Assembly: GCA_947454235.1 (NCBI GenBank)
Contig: CANGIY010000012.1
Coordinates: 1-64,000 of the forward strand
Source: Chitinophagaceae bacterium
GTDB lineage: Bacteria > Bacteroidota > Bacteroidia > Chitinophagales > Chitinophagaceae
Direction: 5' to 3'
Length of the DNA: 64,000 bases
The position numbers were made by a program, and so were the translations under genes. Below the pieces are notes generated by a model. It was not told the DNA's origin. It did not search any database and saw only the letters and a list, made by a program, of their open reading frames with translations. Positions 35,208 to 42,506 of the stretch are shown piece after piece (position 1 is the first letter of the stretch; every line of letters begins with the position of its first letter).

Positions 35208-36853
35208 GCGAAATACGCTTTTAGTTCGGCATCGAAATATTGTAGTGCATTTTTAATTGGTAAAGGCAATCCGCCTCCCAATGCGCATAACGAACCCACC
35301 TCCATTGTCTCCAATAAATCATTGAGCAATGTGCGATCCATTTTATAGTCGGTTTCAAGTGCTTTTGTAACCATTTCAGCACCACGCGTGCTACCCAGGC
35401 GACATGGGAAACATTTACCACAGCTTTCGTGTGCGGTAAACTCAAACAAATGCCTTACGTATTCTATAATTGGGAACTCTTCAGGGATACAAACCACTGA
35501 AGCGTGTCCTAATAAAAATCCATTTTGCGCAAAGCTCTCAAAGTCAATAGACAGGTCATTGATTTTTGCCACCGGCACCAGCCCACCCAATGGGCCTCCT
35601 ATGTGCATTGCTTTAACCGCTTGGCGAAAACCACCGCCTAGCTCGTTAATTACAGTTGAGAGCGGCGTACCCATATCGACCTCATAAATACCCGGTTTTT
35701 TGAAGAACCCATCTAACGATACCAACTTAGTACCGGTAGACCGCCCCTTACCAAATGACGCGTATTGAGCACCTGTATTTTTGATGATGTAAGGTATTGA
35801 AGCCAATGTTTCTACGTTGTTGACAACGGTAGGTTTGTTGAACAAACCAATTTGTGTTGGGTATGGCGGGCGCACCCTTACTTCCGGGCGTTGCCCCTCG
35901 ATGCTCGACAGCAATGCTGTTTCTTCACCACATATATAAGCACCTTGTGCTTTAATTACTTTGAACTGGTAATTGAAGCCACTGCCCAAAATATTTTCTC
36001 CTAAATAGCCTGCTGCATGAATATCGTTGATTGCCTGCTGCGTTATTTCAACAGCTTCAGGGTATTCACCCCTTATGTAAACGACACCTGCTGTTGCGCC
36101 GGTAATATAACCTGCTATTATCATGCCCAACAATACCGAATGCGGCTGTTGTTCTAACAAATAACGGTCGGAATAAGCACCCGGGTCTCCTTCATCGGCA
36201 TTACACACAATGAATTTTTGTGTGTCGTTGGTGTTTTTACAGCTTTCCAGTTTGAATGCAATCGGGAAGCCTGCACCACCCCTGCCCCTGAGACCTGATG
36301 TTTTTAATTCGTTCAAAAGGTCGTCAGGCGATGATTTTAAAACGTCCTTTAGCAGAGAATAGTAGGCATCAATACCCGGAAAGACACCTGTAAGTACCTG
36401 ATTACCAAGGCAAGCTACGTTGTATTTATCCTGCGGATTTTGTGTACCCGCAACAATATCAGCAACCTGATTAATTGCATCGCCCGAATAGTTGTGACCA
36501 CCAATATGAAACGATTTGTTTTCGTGACAACGACCAAGGCAACACATTTCACCAATCTCTTCATCCTTAAAGTGCTTGCCAAGTTCAGCTTTTACAGCAC
36601 CTTGAGTACCCGCACTCAGGCAGCTACTACCATTACACACGTATGCTTTCTTGCCTTGATTTTGAGGACGTAAAAAATCATAAAATGTTACAGAGCCATA
36701 AATATTGGCCTTGCCCATCAGAAATTCATCAGCGATTCGGTCAACCTCAGCAGCATCAACAGTACCTGTTTGTGAAGCAGAAATCCCCAATTGTTCGAAC
36801 AGATTATTTTCCAGTCCTTTACGACGCGATAAATCCCCTAAATTCTTTGACAT
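35204..36853 (-). CDS. NuoE-NuoF fusion: NAD(P)H-dependent diaphorase subunit (FdsB/HoxF-like)
   Basis: 549 residues. Residues 1-150 are a NuoE/thioredoxin-like 2Fe-2S domain with CNGSSC and CCLGRC supplying the C-x4-C and C-x3-C ligands. From about 165 a full NuoF-like FMN/NADH domain follows: LRGRGGAGFPIAFKLE, GAYICGEETALLSSIEG and the 4Fe-4S ligands ESCGKCFPCRLG plus SLCALG. This layout is that of the beta subunit of NAD-dependent formate dehydrogenase or the diaphorase of NAD-reducing hydrogenase. No formate dehydrogenase or hydrogenase gene is in the window, so the partner is unknown. It is distinct from the standard nuoF at 28623. Confidence 0.9.
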   Translation of the reverse strand: MSKNLGDLSRRKGLENNLFEQLGISASQTGTVDAAEVDRIADEFLMGKANIYGSVTFYDFLRPQNQGKKAYVCNGSSCLSAGTQGAVKAELGKHFKDEEIGEMCCLGRCHENKSFHIGGHNYSGDAINQVADIVAGTQNPQDKYNVACLGNQVLTGVFPGIDAYYSLLKDVLKSSPDDLLNELKTSGLRGRGGAGFPIAFKLESCKNTNDTQKFIVCNADEGDPGAYSDRYLLEQQPHSVLLGMIIAGYITGATAGVVYIRGEYPEAVEITQQAINDIHAAGYLGENILGSGFNYQFKVIKAQGAYICGEETALLSSIEGQRPEVRVRPPYPTQIGLFNKPTVVNNVETLASIPYIIKNTGAQYASFGKGRSTGTKLVSLDGFFKKPGIYEVDMGTPLSTVINELGGGFRQAVKAMHIGGPLGGLVPVAKINDLSIDFESFAQNGFLLGHASVVCIPEEFPIIEYVRHLFEFTAHESCGKCFPCRLGSTRGAEMVTKALETDYKMDRTLLNDLLETMEVGSLCALGGGLPLPIKNALQYFDAELKAYFA

Positions 36854-36960
36854 ATACCTTTTCTATTTTGTGTCGGGTAACAATTGGGTAAATGTACTAA
36901 AACGCGTGCTATTTTCAATTGTATGGTATTAGGAACGATGAATAAATAAAGTATACCATC

Positions 36961-37149
36961 TTACTTGTTCTTTCCCATTTTTGCTTTGTTGAAAAAGTCT
37001 TTAATTGGCCCACTATAGGCAGATTTTTCGCCTTGCAAAAAAGAAGAATAACTGCGTAATTTGATACACTTTATTGATTCAACGTTCCTTATGTGTTTCT
37101 TGTTGGCTGCTACAATTTTTGAATACTTAAAAACGTTATTTTTGTTGCA
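36961..37149 (-). other. Minus-strand open stretch with protein-like composition but no start codon
   Basis: 62 sense codons ending in TAA at 36961-36963. The translation runs through YSKIVAANKKHIRNVESIK, LRSYSSFLQGEKSAYSG and PIKDFFNKAKMGKNK, rich in Lys, Ser and Asn and without low-complexity bias. Upstream the frame is closed by TGA, and no ATG, GTG or suitable TTG exists before residue 38, so it is either a gene remnant, a product with an unusual start, or chance. It lies across the promoter of the lipoprotein gene on the other strand. Confidence 0.3.
37118..37144 (+). promoter_or_regulatory. Promoter of the lipoprotein gene
   Basis: TTTG (37118-37121), 15-nt spacer and TATTTTTG (37137-37144). 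The predicted start is about 20 nt ahead of the GTG at 37170. Confidence 0.45.
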
Positions 37150-37169
37150 TCATTTAACCGCGTATTGCT

Positions 37170-37589
37170 GTGAAATCGTCGCTAGTAGTTTTATCATTAG
37201 TACTTGCCATAACAACTGTGTTGTCGTGCAATAAAACTGAAAATGGCGGAGGCGTTACAGGGCTTGAACGCACCTGGAAGCTTACGCAAATTGCCACCGA
37301 CGACAATAAAAACGGCGCAATAGACGACTACGAAAAGCACAACGTAGCTACCGATGTAAACGACCAATTGAAATTCAACAGCGATGGGTCAGGCTATCAA
37401 ACAGTTGTAGAAGCTGGTTCACCCGTTGTATACAATTTCACATGGACTTACGAAGCACCTACTATTAACCGCGTGAGCTTTAAACACGACACCATCCACT
37501 ATACTGTTATTTCTGTTTCTGATTCCCGGTTAGAAATACACTCTACAATTGACACTGTTTTAGCAGGTTATGTATATAGGGCTTTATAG
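37170..37589 (+). CDS. Small lipoprotein (lipocalin-like)
   Basis: 139 residues, with a GTG start because no ATG fits the frame. A lipobox (TTVLSCNK, Cys about residue 20) marks it for lipidation and the outer envelope. The mature part begins TGLERTWKLTQIATDDNKNG and has strands (QLKFNSDGSGYQTV, YNFTWTYEAPTINRVSF) typical of the lipocalin-like lipoproteins of Bacteroidota. DDNKNGAIDDYEK resembles a calcium-binding loop (D-x-N-x-N-G). Ligand unknown. The following DUF2892-like gene is 130 bp downstream. Confidence 0.72.
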   Translation: MKSSLVVLSLVLAITTVLSCNKTENGGGVTGLERTWKLTQIATDDNKNGAIDDYEKHNVATDVNDQLKFNSDGSGYQTVVEAGSPVVYNFTWTYEAPTINRVSFKHDTIHYTVISVSDSRLEIHSTIDTVLAGYVYRAL

Positions 37590-37719
37590 TGCCTTATTGC
37601 CAGCAAAACAGGTAATAAATTAATCAAACTGATAAAAATCATTATTCAATGGAACAATTGTTCCTGTTCGTTTGCCGTGAATTTGCAAATTTTACATCGG
37701 AAATTAAAACGAAATTTTT

Positions 37720-37923
37720 ATGAAACAGAATGTAGGTGGTGCAGATAAAATAATCAGGATTATCGTTGCACTTGTTTTTGCAGTTCTTTATTTCACACAC
37801 AAAGTTGATGGTACACTCGGACTGGTACTATTGGTGTTGGCTGCGGTTTTCGCACTCACAAGCTTTGTAGGTTTCTGCCCATTGTATTTGCCATTCGGCA
37901 TCAATACCAAGGGGAAAAAATAA
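37720..37923 (+). CDS. DUF2892-like membrane protein
   Basis: 67 residues. The start MKQNVGGADKIIRIIVALVF, two hydrophobic helices (about 11-27 and 33-55) and the motif FVGFCPLYLPFGINT at the end are the signature of DUF2892 proteins, related to the C-terminal helix pair of YgaP. The Cys in GFCPLY is conserved in the family. Function is unknown; the rhodanese partner seen in YgaP is absent here. It converges on the RNase G gene with a 5-bp gap. Confidence 0.85.
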   Translation: MKQNVGGADKIIRIIVALVFAVLYFTHKVDGTLGLVLLVLAAVFALTSFVGFCPLYLPFGINTKGKK

Positions 37924-37928
37924 TTCAA

Positions 37929-39488
37929 TTAGAGTTTGATAATATCTTCGTTGGTATTGTCGTAAAAGTGGTATTCGGTGAGGGCGGCATTTGTTTCTGC
38001 AACCACATCGAATTTCACTTTTGTTTCTTTAGCCCACTTTTTGGCAATTGAAGGCTTTAAAAGTGTGCCTTTTGTAAGATAACCCTCAACAATTGGGTGT
38101 ACACGAAGTGTTAGGTTTTTATGACCCTGATTCACCAGATACCTGAAATCTTTCTCGATATCGTCAGCCAGCAAAATACTTGGTCCAATTTTGCCTGTGC
38201 CTTTGCAAGAAGGACAAATTTCAGCGGTAGAAATATTCAATTCAGGGCGTAGGCGCTGGCGGGTAATCTGCATTAACCCGAACTTGGTAAGCGGTAAAAC
38301 AGTATGGCGCGCTCGGTCTGTGGCCATAAGTTTTTCCATGTGTTCAAATAACAGGCGCTTGTTATCAGGCAACTTCATATCAATGAAGTCAACAATCACT
38401 ATACCACCCAGGTCACGCAAACGAATTTGTCGAACAATTTCTTCCGCTGCTTCCAGATTAGTTGAAAGTGCATTTTGTTCCTGCCCACCGTCAACATGGC
38501 GCGTCCCGCTGTTTACGTCGATTACGTGCAATGCCTCGGTGTGTTCGATAATTAAGTATGCACCGCTGGAAAGATTTACTGTTTTACCAAAAGACGCTTT
38601 TACCTGCTTTGTGATACCGAATGTGTCGAAAATAGGTTGTGTGGCGGAGTGGAATTGTACAATATCCTGTTGATCGGGCGCAATTCGCGTAACGTAGTTC
38701 TGCGTTTCCGTCATAATGCGCTTGTCGTTGATAACCACCTTTTGGAAATTATCATTGAGCAGATCACGGAGAATTGATGTGGTTTTATCTTGTTCATTCA
38801 TCACCATGTGCGGAGGTTTCGCTCCTTTCAGGTTGCGCTGAATGATTTTCCACATTTGCTCCAGTTCCAGCATGTCGGCATGTAGCTCGGCAGTGTTCTT
38901 TCCCTCTGCAGCAGTACGCACAATCACACCAAAATTCTTAGGCTTGATGCTTTCTACTATTCTTTGAAGGCGCTTGCGCTCATCAGCAGAGTGTATTTTT
39001 CGCGAAATGGCAACCACATCATTAAATGGTGTCATAACGATGAAACGCCCGGGCAGTGAAATTTCACAACTTAGGCGCGGCCCTTTTGACGATATTGGTT
39101 CCTTAAGGATTTGAACAAGCACTTCAGGTTTTCCCTGAACTACTTCAGTTATTTTGCCGTTCTTGACTATTTCAGCTTCATTCTGGAATGCAGAGAACAC
39201 CTCGCCCCATTGCGTATTGCCATCCATTGATTGTTTTGTAAACTTAACCAATGAGCGGAAGTACGGACTTAGGTCGGTATAGTGGAGGAATGCGTCTTTT
39301 TCATAGCCTACGTCAATGAAAACAGCGTTGAGCCCAGGCATCAATTTCTTGATTTTACCAAGGTACAAGTCGCCTACAGCAAACTGATCTTGCGCACGTT
39401 CAAAGTGCAACTCTACCAGTTTTTTGTCTTCTAGTAATGCTATTTCAACGCCCTCGCCTGTAGCGTTGACAATGAGTTCTCTAACCAT
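37929..39488 (-). CDS. rng: Ribonuclease E/G family endoribonuclease
   Basis: 519 residues from MVRELIVNATGEGVEIALLE, the usual RNase G start; a longer frame starts 37 codons upstream but its extra residues are not family-like. An S1-like domain (about 35-130), LYLGKIKKLMPGLNAVFIDV, is followed by the 5'-sensor and the catalytic DNase I-like domain with DVNSGTRH, IVIVDFIDM and the Zn-link CPSCKGTG. It processes rRNA and mRNA in the cytoplasm. It ends a four-gene minus-strand block: HU, TPR, bL38 homolog and this gene, conserved in Bacteroidota. Confidence 0.95.
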   Translation of the reverse strand: MVRELIVNATGEGVEIALLEDKKLVELHFERAQDQFAVGDLYLGKIKKLMPGLNAVFIDVGYEKDAFLHYTDLSPYFRSLVKFTKQSMDGNTQWGEVFSAFQNEAEIVKNGKITEVVQGKPEVLVQILKEPISSKGPRLSCEISLPGRFIVMTPFNDVVAISRKIHSADERKRLQRIVESIKPKNFGVIVRTAAEGKNTAELHADMLELEQMWKIIQRNLKGAKPPHMVMNEQDKTTSILRDLLNDNFQKVVINDKRIMTETQNYVTRIAPDQQDIVQFHSATQPIFDTFGITKQVKASFGKTVNLSSGAYLIIEHTEALHVIDVNSGTRHVDGGQEQNALSTNLEAAEEIVRQIRLRDLGGIVIVDFIDMKLPDNKRLLFEHMEKLMATDRARHTVLPLTKFGLMQITRQRLRPELNISTAEICPSCKGTGKIGPSILLADDIEKDFRYLVNQGHKNLTLRVHPIVEGYLTKGTLLKPSIAKKWAKETKVKFDVVAETNAALTEYHFYDNTNEDIIKL

Positions 39489-39681
39489 AAATGGAGCTTT
39501 CCCTGAGTTCCGGTGAGTTATGTGCATGAGTATGCAGCTATGGAAATAAAATGATGGTAAATACCAATGCGTCAGGCGAATCACAGCAAAGTTAAGCATA
39601 GCGTAACTTTGTCATGCCGCCTGGCGCAGAGTTAAAATATCAGATTGTTTCGCGGAAGGAAAACAGGAAAATAATCTTAGA

Positions 39682-39771
39682 TTATTTTTTCTTATGGCGA
39701 TTTTTTCTCAAGCGTTTTTTACGTTTGTGAGTAGCGATTTTATGTCTTTTTCTTTTTTTACCGCAAGGCAT
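39682..39771 (-). CDS. 29-residue basic ribosomal protein, bL38-like (AURKAIP1/COX24 domain)
   Basis: The ATG at 39771 reads MPCGKKRKRHKIATHKRKKR and then LRKNRHKKK, stop TAA at 39684-39682. It has 19 Lys or Arg out of 29. This tiny basic protein is the Bacteroidota member of the AURKAIP1/COX24 family, related to mitochondrial mS38 and reported as bL38 in the Flavobacterium johnsoniae ribosome; I recall this from the literature and could not check it here. It lies 20 bp after the TPR gene and before the RNase G gene, so it should share their transcript. Many gene callers miss it because of its length. Confidence 0.85.
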   Translation of the reverse strand: MPCGKKRKRHKIATHKRKKRLRKNRHKKK

Positions 39772-39791
39772 GTTTAATAAATTTAAAAAGT

Positions 39792-40646
39792 TTACTTTAA
39801 TGTGTTTATCTTTTCGTCAATCTCCCTGCTAAACTCCGGTTTGTTAACCAGCTTTTTGCATTGCGTCAGCAGTTCAATTGCTTTACTTTTATTTCCAAGT
39901 GCTTCATAAGCCTGTGCAAGGAAGAACATCGCTTCAGAATTCTGAGGATCTTTTTTCAGCACGGTTTCGAATCTCTTAATTGCTTTATCGTTTTGTCCCG
40001 ATTGAATTGACATACGTCCCAGCAACATATTAGCCGGCACATCGTCAGGATTTTTTTCAGTAATGCCTCTTAACAGCATTACACCCTTCATCGGTTCTCC
40101 GCCACCCTGAACATAAATTGTTGCTAAAGCAAGTTTAGTTTCGTTGTTGTTGGAGTCAATCTTCAAAGAAGCTTCAAGAAAGCCTGTTGCCTGGCTTATT
40201 TCCCAGCTTTGAACTGATTCGGAAGTTGCCTTCTCTATTTCGTTCAAAAATAATTGGGCGGCAAAGGTAAGTTGTTTAGCCGAATTTTCCAATTTTCCTG
40301 ATTGGGCAGAATAATAAGCATACATAAGACCGTTATTATTCTTTTTCCAGAGGTCGGCAATAGCTGCACAAGCCTTCGCTCCGTCAGCACCTTCGGTATG
40401 TTTTGTAGCCTCACTTTCAAGCTTTTTAAGGGCTTCCTGCTCGGCCTTAGGTAACTGTACTTTTGATGCCAGTAAAATAGAGTCAAATGATGCCTCACTT
40501 ACCTTTTGATGCATAGCACCTTCAGCCGGGCGTGCCGGTTTAGCATTCGCATTTACCTTTGGAGGGGGAACCCTGTTTGTACCAAAATAGATGCCCGCTG
40601 TTAATACAACAGCAGCGCCAATGGCGGTTAGTTGAGCTGGCTTCAC
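39792..40646 (-). CDS. Membrane-anchored TPR protein
   Basis: 284 residues with a GTG start (no ATG fits). One N-terminal helix (about 6-23: LTAIGAAVVLTAGIYFG) anchors the protein, followed by a polar linker and about three TPR units in the C-terminal half, e.g. KIDSNNNETKLALATIYVQG, NPDDVPANMLLGRMSIQSG and DPQNSEAMFFLAQAYEALG. The TPR part is probably periplasmic or cytoplasmic depending on anchor orientation, which is not clear. It sits between HU (42 bp upstream) and the bL38 homolog in a block conserved in Bacteroidota. Partner unknown. Confidence 0.82.
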   Translation of the reverse strand: MKPAQLTAIGAAVVLTAGIYFGTNRVPPPKVNANAKPARPAEGAMHQKVSEASFDSILLASKVQLPKAEQEALKKLESEATKHTEGADGAKACAAIADLWKKNNNGLMYAYYSAQSGKLENSAKQLTFAAQLFLNEIEKATSESVQSWEISQATGFLEASLKIDSNNNETKLALATIYVQGGGEPMKGVMLLRGITEKNPDDVPANMLLGRMSIQSGQNDKAIKRFETVLKKDPQNSEAMFFLAQAYEALGNKSKAIELLTQCKKLVNKPEFSREIDEKINTLK

Positions 40647-40688
40647 TTATCAGATTTTCGGCAAAGGTAAGAATACCTTCAACATTAC

Positions 40689-41015
40689 TTATTCTGAATC
40701 GTTATTGTCTTCGCCAGCGTGCTCTTTCAAATCGTATTTTGAATCTTTCACTGCCTGCATGAATTCTTTTGCAGGTTTGAACGCAGGGATAAAATGTTCA
40801 GGGATTTCAACAGCAACATTCTTTTTAATGTTCCTTCCCACTTTTGCAGCCCTTTTTTTCAGAATGAAGCTACCAAAGCCACGAACGTACACAGGCTCGC
40901 CTTTTTCAAGCGATTCTTTCACTTCTTTAAAAAATGTTTCAAGTGAAACTAAAATATCAACTTTGGGAATTCCTGTTTTTTCAGCTATGGTATTTACAAC
41001 ATCTGCTTTTCTCAT
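40689..41015 (-). CDS. HU/IHF-family DNA-binding protein
   Basis: 108 residues: the 90-residue HU core plus an acidic tail. The helix pair MRKADVVNTIAEKTGIPKVD and LETFFKEVKESLEKGEPVYV lead to RGFGSFILKKRAAKVGRN (start of the beta arm), IPEHFIPAFKPAKEF, and a C-terminal extension (DLKEHAGEDNNDSE) rich in acidic residues. It bends DNA in the nucleoid. Bacteroidota often have several HU paralogs, so a specific name is not assigned. It heads the block leading to RNase G. Confidence 0.94.
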   Translation of the reverse strand: MRKADVVNTIAEKTGIPKVDILVSLETFFKEVKESLEKGEPVYVRGFGSFILKKRAAKVGRNIKKNVAVEIPEHFIPAFKPAKEFMQAVKDSKYDLKEHAGEDNNDSE

Positions 41016-41388
41016 CTTTACGAGTAGTTTAACTGTGGTTCAACAATAAAGTAATATAACACACGATATGCAAATACCGTTCCGGCAAACATAGTCAGGT
41101 TATTTTCCTTAATTTGCTGCAAAAATACACAAAAATATAAGGCATAAAATCAACATTAACAATTTGTTATACGCAAAATAAAAATCGGCACATTACGATA
41201 TAAAACGGTCGTTTTTGTTTGCAGTTGTGGAAAAACAAACTTAGATGTGGAATGCTGTAGAAAATATTCCCCAAACATATGTTGAACCATGTACCAACAG
41301 GCATTATTTATGTTACAATCAGCCTCATTGATTTAAATCAAGTTTAAGTAACGAACAGCCACTAATTTTGCACAAAATATTTTGTCGA
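41016..41388. other. 373-bp divergent intergenic region
   Basis: It separates the HU block (minus) and heme A synthase (plus) and is very AT-rich (long A and T runs at 41100-41240). The ctaA -7 box TAATTTTG is at 41363-41370. I see no ORF, tRNA, hairpin with T-run or direct repeat. The AT-rich tract may serve as a binding site for nucleoid proteins, which is only a guess. Confidence 0.5.
41363..41370 (+). promoter_or_regulatory. -7 box of the ctaA promoter
   Basis: TAATTTTG followed by C, a full match to TAnnTTTG. With transcription starting near 41376 a start codon at 41368 would be excluded, supporting the TTG at 41389. Confidence 0.5.
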
Positions 41389-42435
41389 TTGGAACAAAAG
41401 AAAAAAAATGCGGTTGCCATTTGGTTAATAGCCGGGGTAGTGATGATTATCGTTCAAACGCTGTTGGGTGGTGTGACACGCCTCACCGGTTCCGGTCTTT
41501 CAATTACAGAATGGAAACCGATTATGGGTGCTATTCCTCCGATGACTGAAGCTGAATGGAACCATGCATTTGATGGTTACAAGCAAATCGGACAATACAA
41601 ATACCTCAATAGTGCCTTCACGCTTTCTGATTTCAAATTTATTTTTTTCTGGGAGTGGTTTCATAGGTTGTGGGCTCGTTCACTGGGTGTAGTTTTTGCT
41701 ATTGGATTTGTATGGTTTTTGTACAAAAAATGCTTTGACAAAAGCATGATTAAACCATTTATAGTGCTGTTTATTTTGGGCGGATTACAAGGACTTATAG
41801 GCTGGATAATGGTTTCGAGCGGCGTAAACGGCACAAGCCTTTATGTCAATCACGTTAAACTGGCAATCCACTTTATCGCTGCCATGATATTGGCAGTGTA
41901 CACTCTTTGGTTTGCCCTGAAATTGTTGATCCCTGAAACCAAACGCGTCGCCAACAAAGGTTTGGCAACAATAACCGGGTCACTTATTTTGTTGTTGTTC
42001 GTTCAGCTTACTTATGGTGCATTCATGGCAGGTTTGAAAGGGGCACTCGTAGCACCCACATGGCCTTCTATTGACGGGTACTATGTGCCCGACCAGCTCA
42101 AGTATGCAAGCTGGATAAGCGACCCCATCAATGTCCATTTCTTCCATAGAAATCTGGCTTATTTATTGTTGATTTTACTGGCAGCGTGGTTCTTTAAAGT
42201 TGTTAAAGCGAGCAACGCTGTTAACTCAGGACTCATTAAAAAAGCTGCTGTGTGGCCTGTTGTTTTGGTGTTTGTGCAAGTTTTGTTGGGCATTTTCACT
42301 GTACTCAACGCAACCCATATTGTCTACGGCAAATTTGGGGTTTTTGAGGCCTTTGCAGAAACCCATCAACTGGTGGCTATGTTTTTATTGATGAGCCTGG
42401 TAGTGAACTACTACATTGTTTCGAAGCGGGTGTAA
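41389..42435 (+). CDS. ctaA: Heme A synthase (COX15/CtaA)
   Basis: 348 residues from a TTG start encoding MEQKKKNAVAIWL, the normal beginning of Bacteroidota CtaA; no in-frame ATG exists until deep inside helix 1. An earlier TTG (41368) overlaps the -7 box. Eight hydrophobic helices. Conserved His-bearing segments include the GGVTRLTGSGLSITEWKPI loop, FFWEWFHRLWAR and INVHFFHRNLAY, and the last pair around FAETHQLVAMFLL. It oxidises the C8 methyl of heme O to make heme A for aa3-type oxidase in the inner membrane. Cytochrome oxidase genes are not in the window. Confidence 0.93.
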   Translation: MEQKKKNAVAIWLIAGVVMIIVQTLLGGVTRLTGSGLSITEWKPIMGAIPPMTEAEWNHAFDGYKQIGQYKYLNSAFTLSDFKFIFFWEWFHRLWARSLGVVFAIGFVWFLYKKCFDKSMIKPFIVLFILGGLQGLIGWIMVSSGVNGTSLYVNHVKLAIHFIAAMILAVYTLWFALKLLIPETKRVANKGLATITGSLILLLFVQLTYGAFMAGLKGALVAPTWPSIDGYYVPDQLKYASWISDPINVHFFHRNLAYLLLILLAAWFFKVVKASNAVNSGLIKKAAVWPVVLVFVQVLLGIFTVLNATHIVYGKFGVFEAFAETHQLVAMFLLMSLVVNYYIVSKRV

Positions 42436-42506
42436 TAGAATTTTGTGAAGAGTACCCAAGGTTTTATTCATAACACTCGTTTATAATTGTAAACAAACAA
42501 AGGTTT

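Larger units (their letters stand above)
36854..37169. other. 316-bp intergenic region
   Basis: It holds the start of the NuoEF-like gene (minus) and the promoter of the lipoprotein gene (plus, 37118-37144). A minus-strand open stretch with protein-like composition lies at 36961-37149 and is described separately. No tRNA, repeat or terminator is evident. Confidence 0.6.

Noticed and set aside
39489..39599. Upstream extension of the RNase G frame
   Set aside because: The extra 37 residues are unlike the family, whose proteins start at MVRELIVNATGEG.
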